This document shows, one piece after another, positions 54,618-62,715 of a stretch of 64,000 nucleotides of DNA. The stretch is taken from positions 1-64,000 of the forward strand of contig NZ_CP054056.1 of assembly GCF_013283855.1 (NCBI RefSeq), read 5' to 3'. The notes beneath the pieces are model-generated. The model saw nothing but the letters and a program-made list of their open reading frames with translations, did not search any database and was not told where the DNA came from. Numbering within the stretch: the stretch's first letter is position 1; every line of letters starts with the position of its first letter. Made by a program: the position numbers and the translations under genes. Origin of the DNA: Aquiluna borgnonia. Lineage in GTDB: Bacteria; Actinomycetota; Actinomycetes; Actinomycetales; Microbacteriaceae.

Positions 54618-55628
54618 TTAGTTCAGATGCTCGGAGAAAAACGAGACCAGAGTTTGGGCATAGCGGTCAGTCTCCGAGAGCATTCCCTCGGTGTGGTCTG
54701 CGCCCGTGAAGGTCTCCAACTCAATGTTGGCTCCAACCCCTTTGGCATAGTTGTAAAAATCAACCGAGGACTGGTAATCCAAGCGCTGGTCAATGTCCCC
54801 GTGCAGGATGAGCATCGGCCGCACACCAGCAGCCTCAATGGAATCTGTTACCGCAGTCTCGGCCAAATTCACCCCGTGAAACAGCTGGGCTGAAACCAGG
54901 GCCAACTGCCAGAGGAATCCCGGGTAACCCTGGAACTCAACCTCTTTGGTAGCTGCCGCATTGAAATCAAAGATGGTTCCCTCCATGGCAAAGGCAGACA
55001 CCAGGTCTGTCTTTGCGGGAAGCAGGGAGGTTGCAATCGCGCCTCCGGAAACTCCAAACATGCCAAGTGATGAGGCAGGGATGCCCTTCTCGGTGTTCAA
55101 CCACTTGGCCACCTGGGCGAAGTCCGAGGACTCTTCCTGCCCTGCCGAGTGACGACCATCGGTGCAGGTGGACTCTCCGGTGTCTCGCTGATCAACCAGC
55201 AGCACGTTGAACCCACCCTTGACCAGCATTGCGGTTGGCAGCAGGGTGTTGAAGTCTCGCTTTGAAGTTCCGATGCCGTGGGTGACGATTACGGTTTTGT
55301 TGGTTTCTTGGCTGGCAGGTATGTACCAGGCGGCAAGCGTTACACCCTCTGCAACATCAATCCGAACATCCTCAACCTTGGCATTTTCTAACCACCAGTC
55401 ACTGAGGTCATGCCCCACCCACTTGTTCCAACCATCCCCGGGGAACGGGCCAGAGTTGTAGCCGGCCACAAAGAATTGCTGCGGAGTGTTTTCTAAATCG
55501 TCTGCGTTTATCGCACACGGCACCTTGGTGCCAGAGGTGTAGACATAGTCACCGAGGAACAGTCCAGCACCAGCGACCAGAACCAACGCTCCGGCCGCAA
55601 TGCCTGCAATCAACTTTGATTTCCGCAT
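54618..55628 (-). CDS. Secreted/anchored alpha/beta hydrolase
   Basis: A 336-residue hydrolase with an N-terminal membrane anchor or signal (KLIAGIAAGALVLVAGAGLFLG, about 5-26; split). The catalytic region includes VTHGIGTSKRD, DQRDTGES and GVSGGAIATS (Ser elbow), with HGDIDQRLDY (Asp) and TGADHTEG (His). ATG 55628 has no ribosome site, so translation may be leaderless. The substrate is unknown. Confidence 0.87.
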   Translation of the reverse strand: MRKSKLIAGIAAGALVLVAGAGLFLGDYVYTSGTKVPCAINADDLENTPQQFFVAGYNSGPFPGDGWNKWVGHDLSDWWLENAKVEDVRIDVAEGVTLAAWYIPASQETNKTVIVTHGIGTSKRDFNTLLPTAMLVKGGFNVLLVDQRDTGESTCTDGRHSAGQEESSDFAQVAKWLNTEKGIPASSLGMFGVSGGAIATSLLPAKTDLVSAFAMEGTIFDFNAAATKEVEFQGYPGFLWQLALVSAQLFHGVNLAETAVTDSIEAAGVRPMLILHGDIDQRLDYQSSVDFYNYAKGVGANIELETFTGADHTEGMLSETDRYAQTLVSFFSEHLN

Positions 55629-55719
55629 TCTGGGAGGGTAACACAATTCACAAGATCAAGACTTGGGTGAGTTGGCTGTGTGGGCCGTGCATCAGCTCTT
55701 TAGCTTTGTAGTCTCCGAA

Positions 55720-56202
55720 CTAATCCCCCTGCAGCAATAATCCAAGCGAGAGCAGAAGGGGGTTTGCTGGAGACCGCTCGAAGCCAAGTTTGAGATAGAA
55801 CTCGGCAACTGATTCATCTAGGGCATGAGCCATAAGTCCAACCAGCCCGGCTGCTTGCTGAACCGCTAGGCACTTGATCACGGCGTCCTTGACCATGGCA
55901 GCTCCAAGACCCAGGTGCTGGAACGACTTGTCAACTCCCATTCGGGTTAGCAGCATCATCGGCACCGGATGCTGGCCAAGGTTGTTTCGTTGCGCTTGGG
56001 GCAGTTCTGCATAGAGCAGCGAGGCGGTAGCGAGTGAGAAAAAACCAACCACCTTTTTGTCCGAGAGCACAACAAATGTCCTTGAACTGTTAGCTAGTTG
56101 GGCTTTGAGCGCAGAGTTCTGCAGCCACGAGTTGATCACGTTTGAACCGCAGTCAAAACCCCAAAGGTGGTGCTCGGGGCCAAGCGGCTCGGGTTTGGTC
56201 AT
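55720..56202 (-). CDS. tacT: GNAT-family toxin (TacT-like)
   Basis: A 160-residue acetyltransferase. It carries the family opening PEPLGPEHHLWGFDCGSNVINSWL (split motif), the substrate-side VVGFFSLA and the acetyl-CoA-binding helix region TRMGVDKSFQHLGLGAAMVKDA (split), then a C-terminal FYLKLGFE. TacT toxins acetylate aminoacyl-tRNA. The start ATG 56202 overlaps the antitoxin stop by 4 bp. Confidence 0.88.
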   Translation of the reverse strand: MTKPEPLGPEHHLWGFDCGSNVINSWLQNSALKAQLANSSRTFVVLSDKKVVGFFSLATASLLYAELPQAQRNNLGQHPVPMMLLTRMGVDKSFQHLGLGAAMVKDAVIKCLAVQQAAGLVGLMAHALDESVAEFYLKLGFERSPANPLLLSLGLLLQGD

Positions 56203-56477
56203 CCCTCCCACGGGCTCTTTACATTCAGGATCCCCGCAATAACTTCCCGGTTCTTCTCAACATCATTGGCCCGGGTCAAAAATGCGTCGTAGTCTTCCTC
56301 GCTAAACACAAATACCCGCTGATCCAAAAGAGCATTGGTAGCTTCCTCGACCGCGCTTTCCAAAACAAAGTCCGAGACGCTTCTGCCCCGGATTTGCGAA
56401 GCTCTAGCCAGCAGCTGTTTCTGCTCGCTGGTTGCTCGAATGTGGATTCGTTCTTCTTTTGCCATAGTGCTAGTCAT
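56199..56477 (-). CDS. tacA: DUF1778 antitoxin (TacA-like)
   Basis: A 92-residue ribbon-helix-helix antitoxin: RIHIRATSEQKQLLARASQIRGRSVSDFVLESA (split motif, about 9-41) and a C-terminal toxin-binding tail with VFSEEDYDAFLTRA. ATG 56477 follows AGGA; ATG 56465 is downstream in frame. It precedes tacT, as in known TacAT modules. Confidence 0.88.
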   Translation of the reverse strand: MTSTMAKEERIHIRATSEQKQLLARASQIRGRSVSDFVLESAVEEATNALLDQRVFVFSEEDYDAFLTRANDVEKNREVIAGILNVKSPWEG

Positions 56478-56554
56478 ACTATTCCTTGTGTGTCGATTGT
56501 GCACCCAAACTCACACTAAACATTCAACTAGCTTTTTCTAAATTTGGCTTGCTT

Positions 56555-56563
56555 TTATCCACA
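56555..56563 (+). other. Perfect DnaA box outside oriC
   Basis: TTATCCACA in the 225-bp gap between the divergent tacA and Excalibur genes. Confidence 0.4.
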
Positions 56564-56702
56564 GCACGACAACTGCAGCCGCTCAGTCGCAGGCACGTGG
56601 TAGGTGGTTGAGAGTTGGGTTAACTCTTGGATTCGGTAAACCCCGAGGGCTCAGTCTGGCTTTTTGTCCGATAAATTGAAGTTCTAGAATTTGGGGGAAT
56701 TC

Positions 56703-57227
56703 ATGAAATCCAAAATAATTGCGGCCATTTCTTTAGCAGCCATCCTGAGTCTCGGAGCGATGCTGCCGAGCGAGGCTAAGACGTTTAAGAACTGCACAGA
56801 TCTGCGGAAAACCTACAAGTACGGTGTCGCCCTCAGCTCGAAGTCAGCCAACAAGGGTAATGACCAAATTTTCACTCCAAAAGTTTCCCCTGCTCTTTAC
56901 AAGGCCAACAAATCAAAGGATGCTGACAAAGACGGCATAGCCTGCGAGGTTACGAAACCCAAGGTGGTTGCAAAGCCCATCCCAGCTCCAGTTCCAACGG
57001 AGCAGCCTCTTCCAGTCATCACCCTCGATGCCCTTGATCCGAAGGCCACAAATCTAGTCGCCCAGCAGTTAGTTGCTGCCGCCATCGCCAGCAGCTCTCC
57101 AGTTTCAGAATCTCTACTGTCGGTCCAGTCCGGGCCAAGCCTCAGCCAACAGGACCTCGGGCCGGTCAAAAATTCCGTTCTGACTGCCGTAAAGCTGTTT
57201 CGACCTGTTGTGCTGCCTGAAAGGTGA
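56703..57227 (+). pseudogene. Excalibur-domain secreted protein, N-terminal half of a split gene
   Basis: A 174-residue product with a signal peptide (KSKIIAAISLAAILSLGAML) and an Excalibur calcium-binding domain (FKNCTDLRKTYKYGV ... DADKDGIACE, Cys-Cys with Asp residues). It then continues with a helical linker and stops at TGA 57227 in LFRPVVLPER. The next frame starts at once (GTG 57224) with a zincin-like protease domain and no signal peptide, so the two are probably one secreted protein broken by a single-base shift. If the break is real they might still be coupled. Confidence 0.6.
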
Positions 57228-57913
57228 ATGTGAATTGGTTCACCGGCGCTGATGCTGACTGGGTTGACGATGCCATCAGGAATTCCGGCGCAAACCCAAA
57301 TGCCACCCCCACCAGGGAAAGCTACTCGTCGTGGATTAGAAGCCTAAACAGTTGCAACATGGGTAATGCCGGAATTGGCTCAAAAGGCCCCTACATAAAT
57401 CAGTGCCTCAAGGGTGCCCCCGCAACTCACGAGACCGAGACTGCATCCCACGAGTATTTCCACACTGTTCAGTCCAGCACAATGACTTGGTCCTCTCTTC
57501 CGCACTGGTTCATCGAGGGTTCTGCAACCTTTGTGGGAATTCACGTAGGTGGAAACAGCGCCGGAGAGTTCAAAGGAACTCGGGCGTTCACGGTCGGCAG
57601 GTGGACCGGTGGACTAGATCAGGGAATCCGAGACGCCGTCAGGACTGCGGATGCCAACGCAATTGTGCAGCGCTTCAAGGATCTTCAAGGAAGCCAAGCC
57701 CCCGGGCAAATTCAGACCAGCGGCTACGCTCTGGGCATGTTCCTGACCGAGGCCTTGGTTGCCTCGAAGGGTTTTGATCACTGGGTTGAATACCTAACGA
57801 CAATTAAGTCCCTTGGCTTCGCCCAGGCCACCGAAAAGTCCTACGGACTCACCTTGGACCAGCTCTATGTCAAGGTAGCCCCATACGTAATCAGCCAGCT
57901 CAAAGGAAACTAA
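57224..57913 (+). pseudogene. Zincin-like metalloprotease, C-terminal half of a split gene
   Basis: A 229-residue frame beginning VNVNWFTGADADWVDDAI, which reads as the continuation of the preceding frame. It holds HEYFHTVQ (HExxH-type metal site, His residues about 77 and 81) and WFIEGSATF with a third ligand candidate Glu, typical of gluzincin-like folds. There is no signal peptide of its own, which supports a frameshift after residue 174 of the upstream frame. Confidence 0.6.
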
Positions 57914-57920
57914 TGTCAGA

Positions 57921-57954
57921 CCCCCTAGCTAGCCTTCAGGAGCAAGCTAGGGGG
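57921..57954 (+). promoter_or_regulatory. Hairpin overlapping the ribosome site of the 67-aa gene
   Basis: CCCCCTAGCT (57921-57930) and AGCTAGGGGG (57945-57954) are perfect inverted repeats with a 14-nt loop. The 3' arm is the Shine-Dalgarno sequence for ATG 57959. It could control translation or act as a T-less terminator. Confidence 0.45.
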
Positions 57955-57958
57955 AGAC

Positions 57959-58162
57959 ATGATTCGATTCTTGAAGTGGCTATTTGGTTTTGACTTTGGT
58001 TCTAGAACCACAAGCATCAGCCCAACCAACACACCGGTAACAATGGATGAGGGTGACTATCACTCTGGACCACATGGCTACTCGCCAAATACTGCCTATC
58101 CGCAAACCCAATACGGTTCAGGCTTTGACGAGAATGCTGAGTGGAATGAGGATGAGAGTTAG
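57959..58162 (+). CDS. Small hypothetical protein, 67 aa
   Basis: A short gene with a strong ribosome site (AGGGGGAG). The N terminus MIRFLKWLFGFDFG is an amphipathic/hydrophobic segment, followed by a Thr/Pro/Ser/Tyr-rich acidic tail (YSPNTAYPQTQYGSG). Unknown function; perhaps a membrane-associated small protein. Confidence 0.65.
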   Translation: MIRFLKWLFGFDFGSRTTSISPTNTPVTMDEGDYHSGPHGYSPNTAYPQTQYGSGFDENAEWNEDES

Positions 58163-58308
58163 GCCCACCGGAGCCGGGGGTCCATGCACTGGTCTTTGGC
58201 GAAGCCAAATCCTTTGAGCAATTTAAGTAGCCTGAAATTTCTCATCGTCTCATCGTCTGTTTACTTTTCGTCCTTGTCAACTTCATGTTGACCGACAAAG
58301 TTCACCAC
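58163..58308. other. Intergenic region with one short hairpin
   Basis: No gene supported. TTTGGC (58195-58200) and GCCAAA (58204-58209) form a 6-bp stem, followed by TCCTTTG, perhaps a weak terminator for the 67-aa gene. Confidence 0.35.
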
Positions 58309-59964
58309 ATGAAAACTACACTGGTCTCATTTATCGCAGCCGGCTTGACCGGTGTGCTTCTTCTGTCCACTCCAGCGGTTGCTGAAACCGACTTCTTGGT
58401 CACCGAACTTTCAATTATGGATTCTGGCTCTGGCGAGGGTGGCGCAGAGATCCCCACCTACCACGCCGGCTCTAAGCAGATCTTTGCAACCAACGGTGTC
58501 AAGAACGCCATTGACATCTATGACATCTCTGACCCGGAATCCCCTCTGAAGGTGACCTCCGTTTCCATGGACAGCTTCGGTGATGGCATCACCTCGGTTG
58601 CCGCTGGAAAGAACGTGATTGCTGTGGCGGTAACCCGCAAGGCTACCTTTGCCGCCGATGGAACGCCGAAGCTCAACACCGGCCGAGTTGTGCTCATGTA
58701 CCCTTCCGGAAAGCTAATTAGAAGTGTGGACCTGGGAGCAGTCCAGCCGGATGCTGTCACCTTTACCCCAGATGGATTGACCGCACTGGTCGCAATCGAG
58801 GGTGAGCCAATCTGCGCCTTGGACAACCCTGCTACCGCCGGTGTTGACGAATCTACCGACTATGCATTGGCAAAGGACCCTCGTGGTGCGGTTGCAATCA
58901 TCGACGCACGCAAGCCAAGAACCGCCAAGGCAAAGCTGGCTGGTTTCTCCAACTTTGACGCCGATGAACTCAAGGCAAAGGGCCTAGTTATTTCTTTGAC
59001 CTCAACTAACCCTGCCGTTGACCTGGAGCCAGAAACCGTCACCGCCCCAACCAACCTCAAAGCCTACGTTTCCCTCCAGGAAGCAAACGCCATCGCTGAG
59101 CTGGACATTAAGTCTGGAAAATTTACAAAGATCTACAGCGCTGGGACAACCGATCGTTCCGTCGTCCCCTTTGACTCCTCAGACAAGGATTCCTCCGCAG
59201 GTCTTCGCACCTACAACAACGTCAAGGGACTTGCGATGCCAGACACCATCGCCTCCTACACATCTCAGGGCTCAACCTATGTTGTGACCGCCAACGAGGG
59301 TGATGACCGTGCCGACTGGACCTGCTTCAGCGCCATTGATGATGCACGCGTGAAGGACCTGGACGCGAACACCACCGCGTTCCCTACCTGGGATGTGCTC
59401 AAGACCGACGCTGAGCTCGGGCGATCCAAGGTGAACCCAAACATCGGTGATGCAGACGGCGATGGCAAGTATGAGCAGTTCTTCCTGCTCGGATCTCGCT
59501 CGATGTCAATCTTCAAGGATGGCAAGCGCATCTACGACAGCGCAGCCCTGCTGGAAGAACTCCAGATTGAGCAGTTCGGTGTAGCTAATATCAACGGTTC
59601 ACACTCCCTTACTGCCAGCACCATCAGTTACAAGGCTCAGGACCGCTCCGACGACAAGGGCCCCGAGCCTGAAGGCGTGGCAGTGGGAATGGTTGGCTCG
59701 AGCCGAGTTGCGGTTCTTGGCCTAGAGCGCATGAGCGCCCTGGTGTTCTTCGACATCACCAACCCAGAGGAGCCAGAGGTTATCCAGTGGGAGCAGTTGA
59801 TGCCAACTAATACCACCGCCACCAGCAACTTGTTCAAGGGTGACAAGTGGTCCCCAGAGGGAATTGTGTTCATCCCAGCGAACAAGTCGCCCAACAAGAA
59901 GGCCCTTGTAATTACCTCCTACGAACTGAGTGGAACCATCTCCATCCACCAAATCGAGAAGTAA
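58309..59964 (+). CDS. Choice-of-anchor-I-like secreted protein
   Basis: A 551-residue protein with a signal peptide (TTLVSFIAAGLTGVLLLSTPAVA, split) cut near AVAETD. The body is a beta-propeller-like series of repeats with LVAIEGEP-type and YVVTANEGDDR, DADGDGKYEQ (calcium-like loop), and SDDKGPEPEGVAVG and LGLERMSALVFFDITNPEEP, resembling the bacterial choice-of-anchor-I family (phytase/esterase-like propellers). ATG 58309 gives the signal peptide; ATG 58285 is upstream. No anchor is seen at the C terminus. Confidence 0.82.
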   Translation: MKTTLVSFIAAGLTGVLLLSTPAVAETDFLVTELSIMDSGSGEGGAEIPTYHAGSKQIFATNGVKNAIDIYDISDPESPLKVTSVSMDSFGDGITSVAAGKNVIAVAVTRKATFAADGTPKLNTGRVVLMYPSGKLIRSVDLGAVQPDAVTFTPDGLTALVAIEGEPICALDNPATAGVDESTDYALAKDPRGAVAIIDARKPRTAKAKLAGFSNFDADELKAKGLVISLTSTNPAVDLEPETVTAPTNLKAYVSLQEANAIAELDIKSGKFTKIYSAGTTDRSVVPFDSSDKDSSAGLRTYNNVKGLAMPDTIASYTSQGSTYVVTANEGDDRADWTCFSAIDDARVKDLDANTTAFPTWDVLKTDAELGRSKVNPNIGDADGDGKYEQFFLLGSRSMSIFKDGKRIYDSAALLEELQIEQFGVANINGSHSLTASTISYKAQDRSDDKGPEPEGVAVGMVGSSRVAVLGLERMSALVFFDITNPEEPEVIQWEQLMPTNTTATSNLFKGDKWSPEGIVFIPANKSPNKKALVITSYELSGTISIHQIEK

Positions 59965-59978
59965 AACCAAACCAAGGA

Positions 59979-60019
59979 GTCCCGTCCCAGCCCAAAGGCT
60001 GGGGCGGGATTCCTGTTTT
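59979..60019 (+). terminator. Intrinsic terminator after the choice-of-anchor-I gene
   Basis: CCCGTCCCAGCC (59981-59992) pairs with GGCTGGGGCGGG (59997-60008) with one G-T wobble, followed by ATTCCTGTTTT. Confidence 0.85.
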
Positions 60020-60031
60020 ACTCGGGAATAC

Positions 60032-60050
60032 CCTCGCTTGCGAGGTTTTG
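60032..60050 (+). terminator. Short hairpin with T-run
   Basis: CCTCG and CGAGG (60032-60045) with loop CTTG, followed by TTTTG. Possibly a second, weaker terminator. Confidence 0.4.
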
Positions 60051-60154
60051 CTTGTGAGCCTTCGCCTCGTCCACCATGATCACTCCGAACCCCAAACCGC
60101 ATGAAGGCTTTGACGATGGGGTTGAATGGTGTGCAAGTGAAACATTGATAAGAG

Positions 60155-60937
60155 ATGGCCGAGGGGGTTGTGGCAAAGTTCAAGATCACACCCGGGACGA
60201 TCGTCATCGGGGCAATAGTCCTTTGGGTCGGTTCATTTTTCTCAGGGTCCGACACGGCCGTTCAGCCCGAGCAAACCTCGAGTAAACCGCTAGCAACCAG
60301 GCCTGCCCCAGGTACCAGCACACCCCAGAGAACCACTTCACCAGAGCCAACCACAACCCCGGCAGCCACCACGGAGGCTGCCGAGCAGGTGGCGCAGGCC
60401 TCCGAGCTCAGCGCCCTGCTCTCAGCCCTAGAAATTACCCCTGAGATGAATGACGGTTATGACCGAGATCTCTTTAGGCACTGGGTGGACAACGATGGTG
60501 ATGGCTGCGACACCAGGAAAGAGGTTCTGATTGCAGAGTCTCTCGAGCAGGTCAGTATTGGAGACCGGTGCAAGGTGCTGAGTGGTAACTGGTATTCCAG
60601 CTATGACGGCAGGGTGTTTACCGATCCTTCAGACTTAGACATCGATCACTTCATTCCCCTGAAAGAGGCCTGGGGTTCTGGGGCTTACGCCTGGGATGCG
60701 GACAGGCGCAGAGCATTTGCTAACGACCTCGGGATTGATGAAGCTCTTATTGCTGTGAGTGCCGGGTCTAACAGGTCAAAATCAGATAGAGACCCCAATG
60801 AGTGGTTACCAACCAACACCGACTACACCTGCGACTACATAGAGAACTGGATGGTGGTCAAGATCCGTTGGGAGCTAACAGTTGACCAGGCTGAGTTCAA
60901 TCAGCTCAGTGGTCTTGCGACTAGGTGTGCAAACTAG
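60155..60937 (+). CDS. Membrane-anchored HNH nuclease (GmrSD C-terminal/DUF1524-like)
   Basis: A 260-residue protein with an N-terminal hydrophobic anchor (about 12-30), a Thr/Pro/Ala-rich linker (about 40-80) and a DUF1524-type HNH domain. The domain shows the DNDGDGCDTRKEVLI opening, catalytic DIDHFIPLKEAWGSGA (His about 168) and SNRSKSDRDPNEWLP (Asn and following residues). Such secreted nucleases are common in Actinobacteria and may digest extracellular DNA for nutrients or competition. Cysteines in pairs suggest disulphides. Confidence 0.9.
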   Translation: MAEGVVAKFKITPGTIVIGAIVLWVGSFFSGSDTAVQPEQTSSKPLATRPAPGTSTPQRTTSPEPTTTPAATTEAAEQVAQASELSALLSALEITPEMNDGYDRDLFRHWVDNDGDGCDTRKEVLIAESLEQVSIGDRCKVLSGNWYSSYDGRVFTDPSDLDIDHFIPLKEAWGSGAYAWDADRRRAFANDLGIDEALIAVSAGSNRSKSDRDPNEWLPTNTDYTCDYIENWMVVKIRWELTVDQAEFNQLSGLATRCAN

Positions 60938-60966
60938 TGGTTTGAAATAAAGAATTTCTTGAAGAT

Positions 60967-61019
60967 GGCAATCTGACTACGGATCAGAAGGTTGGGGGTT
61001 CGAGTCTCCGAAGACCCCA
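60967..61019 (+). pseudogene. tRNA-Arg(ACG) 3' fragment
   Basis: The anticodon arm TCTGA-CTACGGA-TCAGA with anticodon ACG, a variable loop and a T-loop TTCGAGT can be drawn, followed by a 3' acceptor-like strand. The 5' half (acceptor and D arm) is absent: the upstream bases do not pair. The T-stem has one mismatch. It looks like the 3' half left behind by integration into a tRNA-Arg gene. Confidence 0.7.
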
Positions 61020-61207
61020 AAAGAGTGAGTCAACTTTCTAAATTTGCCCAGCACCTGCGAATTGGCTATTTGCCTCAGCATTTACCTCAGAACAAATGAA
61101 GAAACTTTCAGGATTCTTTACCTCCTGAGCCTCTCCGCGGTGCTGACGGCTTCTAATCTGAGTGTTCGCACTGGACTACGTGAGCTCTTTGGCTTCTAGT
61201 TATTACA

Positions 61208-61227
61208 GAAAGCGTATGATAACTTTC
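61208..61227 (+). promoter_or_regulatory. Operator-like repeat over the -10 box of the MNT-HEPN pair
   Basis: GAAAG (61208-61212) and CTTTC (61223-61227) flank TATGAT (61215-61220), a plausible -10 box 12 bp upstream of ATG 61233. No clear -35 is visible. It may serve autoregulation by the winged-helix domain. Confidence 0.45.
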
Positions 61228-61232
61228 AATTT

Positions 61233-61817
61233 ATGAAAGATACGACTGTGCCCCTTATGCCGATTCTGCGAAGTGCGGTGCAGGGGAAATTGCTGGCGCT
61301 ACTGATTGTGAATCCCCAGCAGGAATTCTCAATGACGGATCTTGCAGGGCGAGTCGGGACTTCGCTGCCGACAGTTCTGCGTGAGATAAGAAAACTTGAA
61401 CAGGTTGGTTTTGTTACCGTGCGGCCTATGGGAAACATGCAGCTGGTTCGAACCAACATTGAGCATCAGCTCTTCAAGCCCCTTGCCGAAATAGTTCTCT
61501 ACAGCTTTGGCCCGATTGAGGTGTTGAAGAACCTTTTTGTTGAACTCTCCGGTCTTGAAGAGGCTTGGATATATGGATCTTGGGCGGAACGCTATTCTTC
61601 GATAGCAGGGGCTGATCCCGGTGACATTGATCTGTTGGTAATAGGCGATGTGGACAGAGCCAAAAGTTTTGATTTAGCGCAGCGTGCCAGCGCCATGATT
61701 GGCAAAGCGGTGGCTGTGTATAACTTCCGCAGGGAGGACTGGGATAAGTCAGAATCATCGTTTGCTAAAACCGTAAGGGGTAAACCGATGATTGCTGTGA
61801 TCCGAAGTGATTCCTAA
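61233..61817 (+). CDS. Winged-helix - MNT nucleotidyltransferase antitoxin
   Basis: A 194-residue protein fusing an N-terminal winged-helix (about 12-75: LLALLIVNPQQEFSMTDLAG, SLPTVLREIRKLEQVGFV) to a minimal nucleotidyltransferase with GSWAERY (115-121) and DIDLLVIGD (131-139). MNT antitoxins AMPylate or otherwise neutralise HEPN toxins; the HTH would add autoregulation. The end overlaps the HEPN gene by 11 bp. Confidence 0.85.
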   Translation: MKDTTVPLMPILRSAVQGKLLALLIVNPQQEFSMTDLAGRVGTSLPTVLREIRKLEQVGFVTVRPMGNMQLVRTNIEHQLFKPLAEIVLYSFGPIEVLKNLFVELSGLEEAWIYGSWAERYSSIAGADPGDIDLLVIGDVDRAKSFDLAQRASAMIGKAVAVYNFRREDWDKSESSFAKTVRGKPMIAVIRSDS

Positions 61818-62256
61818 AGAGCTACAGCCACTGATTCGTGCTGGGCAGCTGGATTCCATGGTTCAAACTCCGGAAGCCGTTATCCATGAAATTGACATCG
61901 CTAAGCGTCACTATGCCACGGCCAGACGCTCTCTGACTGTTGACCCAGAAGGTGCTTTTCAACTTCTTTATGATTCGGCTAGGAAGGCTCTTCAGGCCCT
62001 ATTGGCGGCTCACGGTTATCGGGTGAGAAAACCGCCCAGAGGCAACCACTACACATACGTCTTAGTAGCAAGAACTTCGCTGGTGAACCAAGAGATTTGG
62101 CTGCCGCTCAATTGGATGCGGGAGCTACGAAATCAAACCGAATACTTTGACCCAGCAAGGCAATCAGCCTCTGAAGAGGATTGCGTCCAAGCTTTAGTGC
62201 ACGTTGCACGAATGCTTGAAGACGTCGAATTTCGGCTGTTGGATTACCTGAAATAG
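61807..62256 (+). CDS. HEPN-domain protein (toxin partner of MNT)
   Basis: A 149-residue all-helical HEPN-like protein starting at GTG 61807. The catalytic motif of classical HEPN RNases, Rx4-6H, reads RNQTEY (108-113) in MRELRNQTEYFD, with Tyr where His is usual; this RNxxxY form occurs in some HEPN branches. It is translated with overlap from the MNT gene. Toxin activity is inferred. Confidence 0.8.
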   Translation: MIPKELQPLIRAGQLDSMVQTPEAVIHEIDIAKRHYATARRSLTVDPEGAFQLLYDSARKALQALLAAHGYRVRKPPRGNHYTYVLVARTSLVNQEIWLPLNWMRELRNQTEYFDPARQSASEEDCVQALVHVARMLEDVEFRLLDYLK

Positions 62257-62267
62257 CAGCAAGCCAC

Positions 62268-62636
62268 TTATTTGGCGGGGCAGAGCTCAGACTCTTTTTC
62301 GAAGCTGGTGAAGAGTTCGTTGACACTTAGGAGCGTGGTGTTGCCATCACCATCTGCAATTGCCTGGGCCAGTTTGCTGGAAATCTCCGACAGTTCTGTG
62401 GCCCAAGGGGCAAGGTCTGATTGAGACTGTTTTGCGGTTTGGGCCAGTGCTCCTGAGGCGTTACTCAGGGTTAGGCGAATCTCCCCCTCCCCAGCACTTT
62501 GGTCCTCGAAGGTGCTGATCATGGAGTCGATTTCTTTGGAGATCTGCTCGCAGCTCTGAGCGCTGGTTAGCTCAACGGTTGCTGCGCAACCGGTGAGGGA
62601 GAGAGAAAGCGCAAGAGCTAGAGGGAGTAGTTTCAT
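62268..62636 (-). CDS. Small lipoprotein
   Basis: A 122-residue lipoprotein: MKLLPLALALSLSLTGC is a signal peptide with lipobox LTGC. The mature part is helical, Ser/Glu-rich and has two further cysteines (SCEQI and ELCPAK) that may form a disulphide. No family recognised. Confidence 0.78.
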   Translation of the reverse strand: MKLLPLALALSLSLTGCAATVELTSAQSCEQISKEIDSMISTFEDQSAGEGEIRLTLSNASGALAQTAKQSQSDLAPWATELSEISSKLAQAIADGDGNTTLLSVNELFTSFEKESELCPAK

Positions 62637-62715
62637 CGTTTCCTTTGATTATCGGGAAAGCATAATGGTGCAGTTTTGTCGGGTACTCAAGTGGCAACCA
62701 CTGACTCACTCAGCG

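Larger units (their letters stand above)
60938..61232. other. Intergenic region with tRNA fragment
   Basis: No gene supported in this 295-bp gap. It contains a tRNA-Arg 3' fragment (60967-61019) and, near the right end, the candidate promoter/operator of the MNT-HEPN pair (61208-61227). Confidence 0.6.

Noticed and set aside
60076-60285. Small frame overlapping the HNH nuclease start
   Set aside because: No ribosome site, and it overlaps a well-supported gene in another frame.
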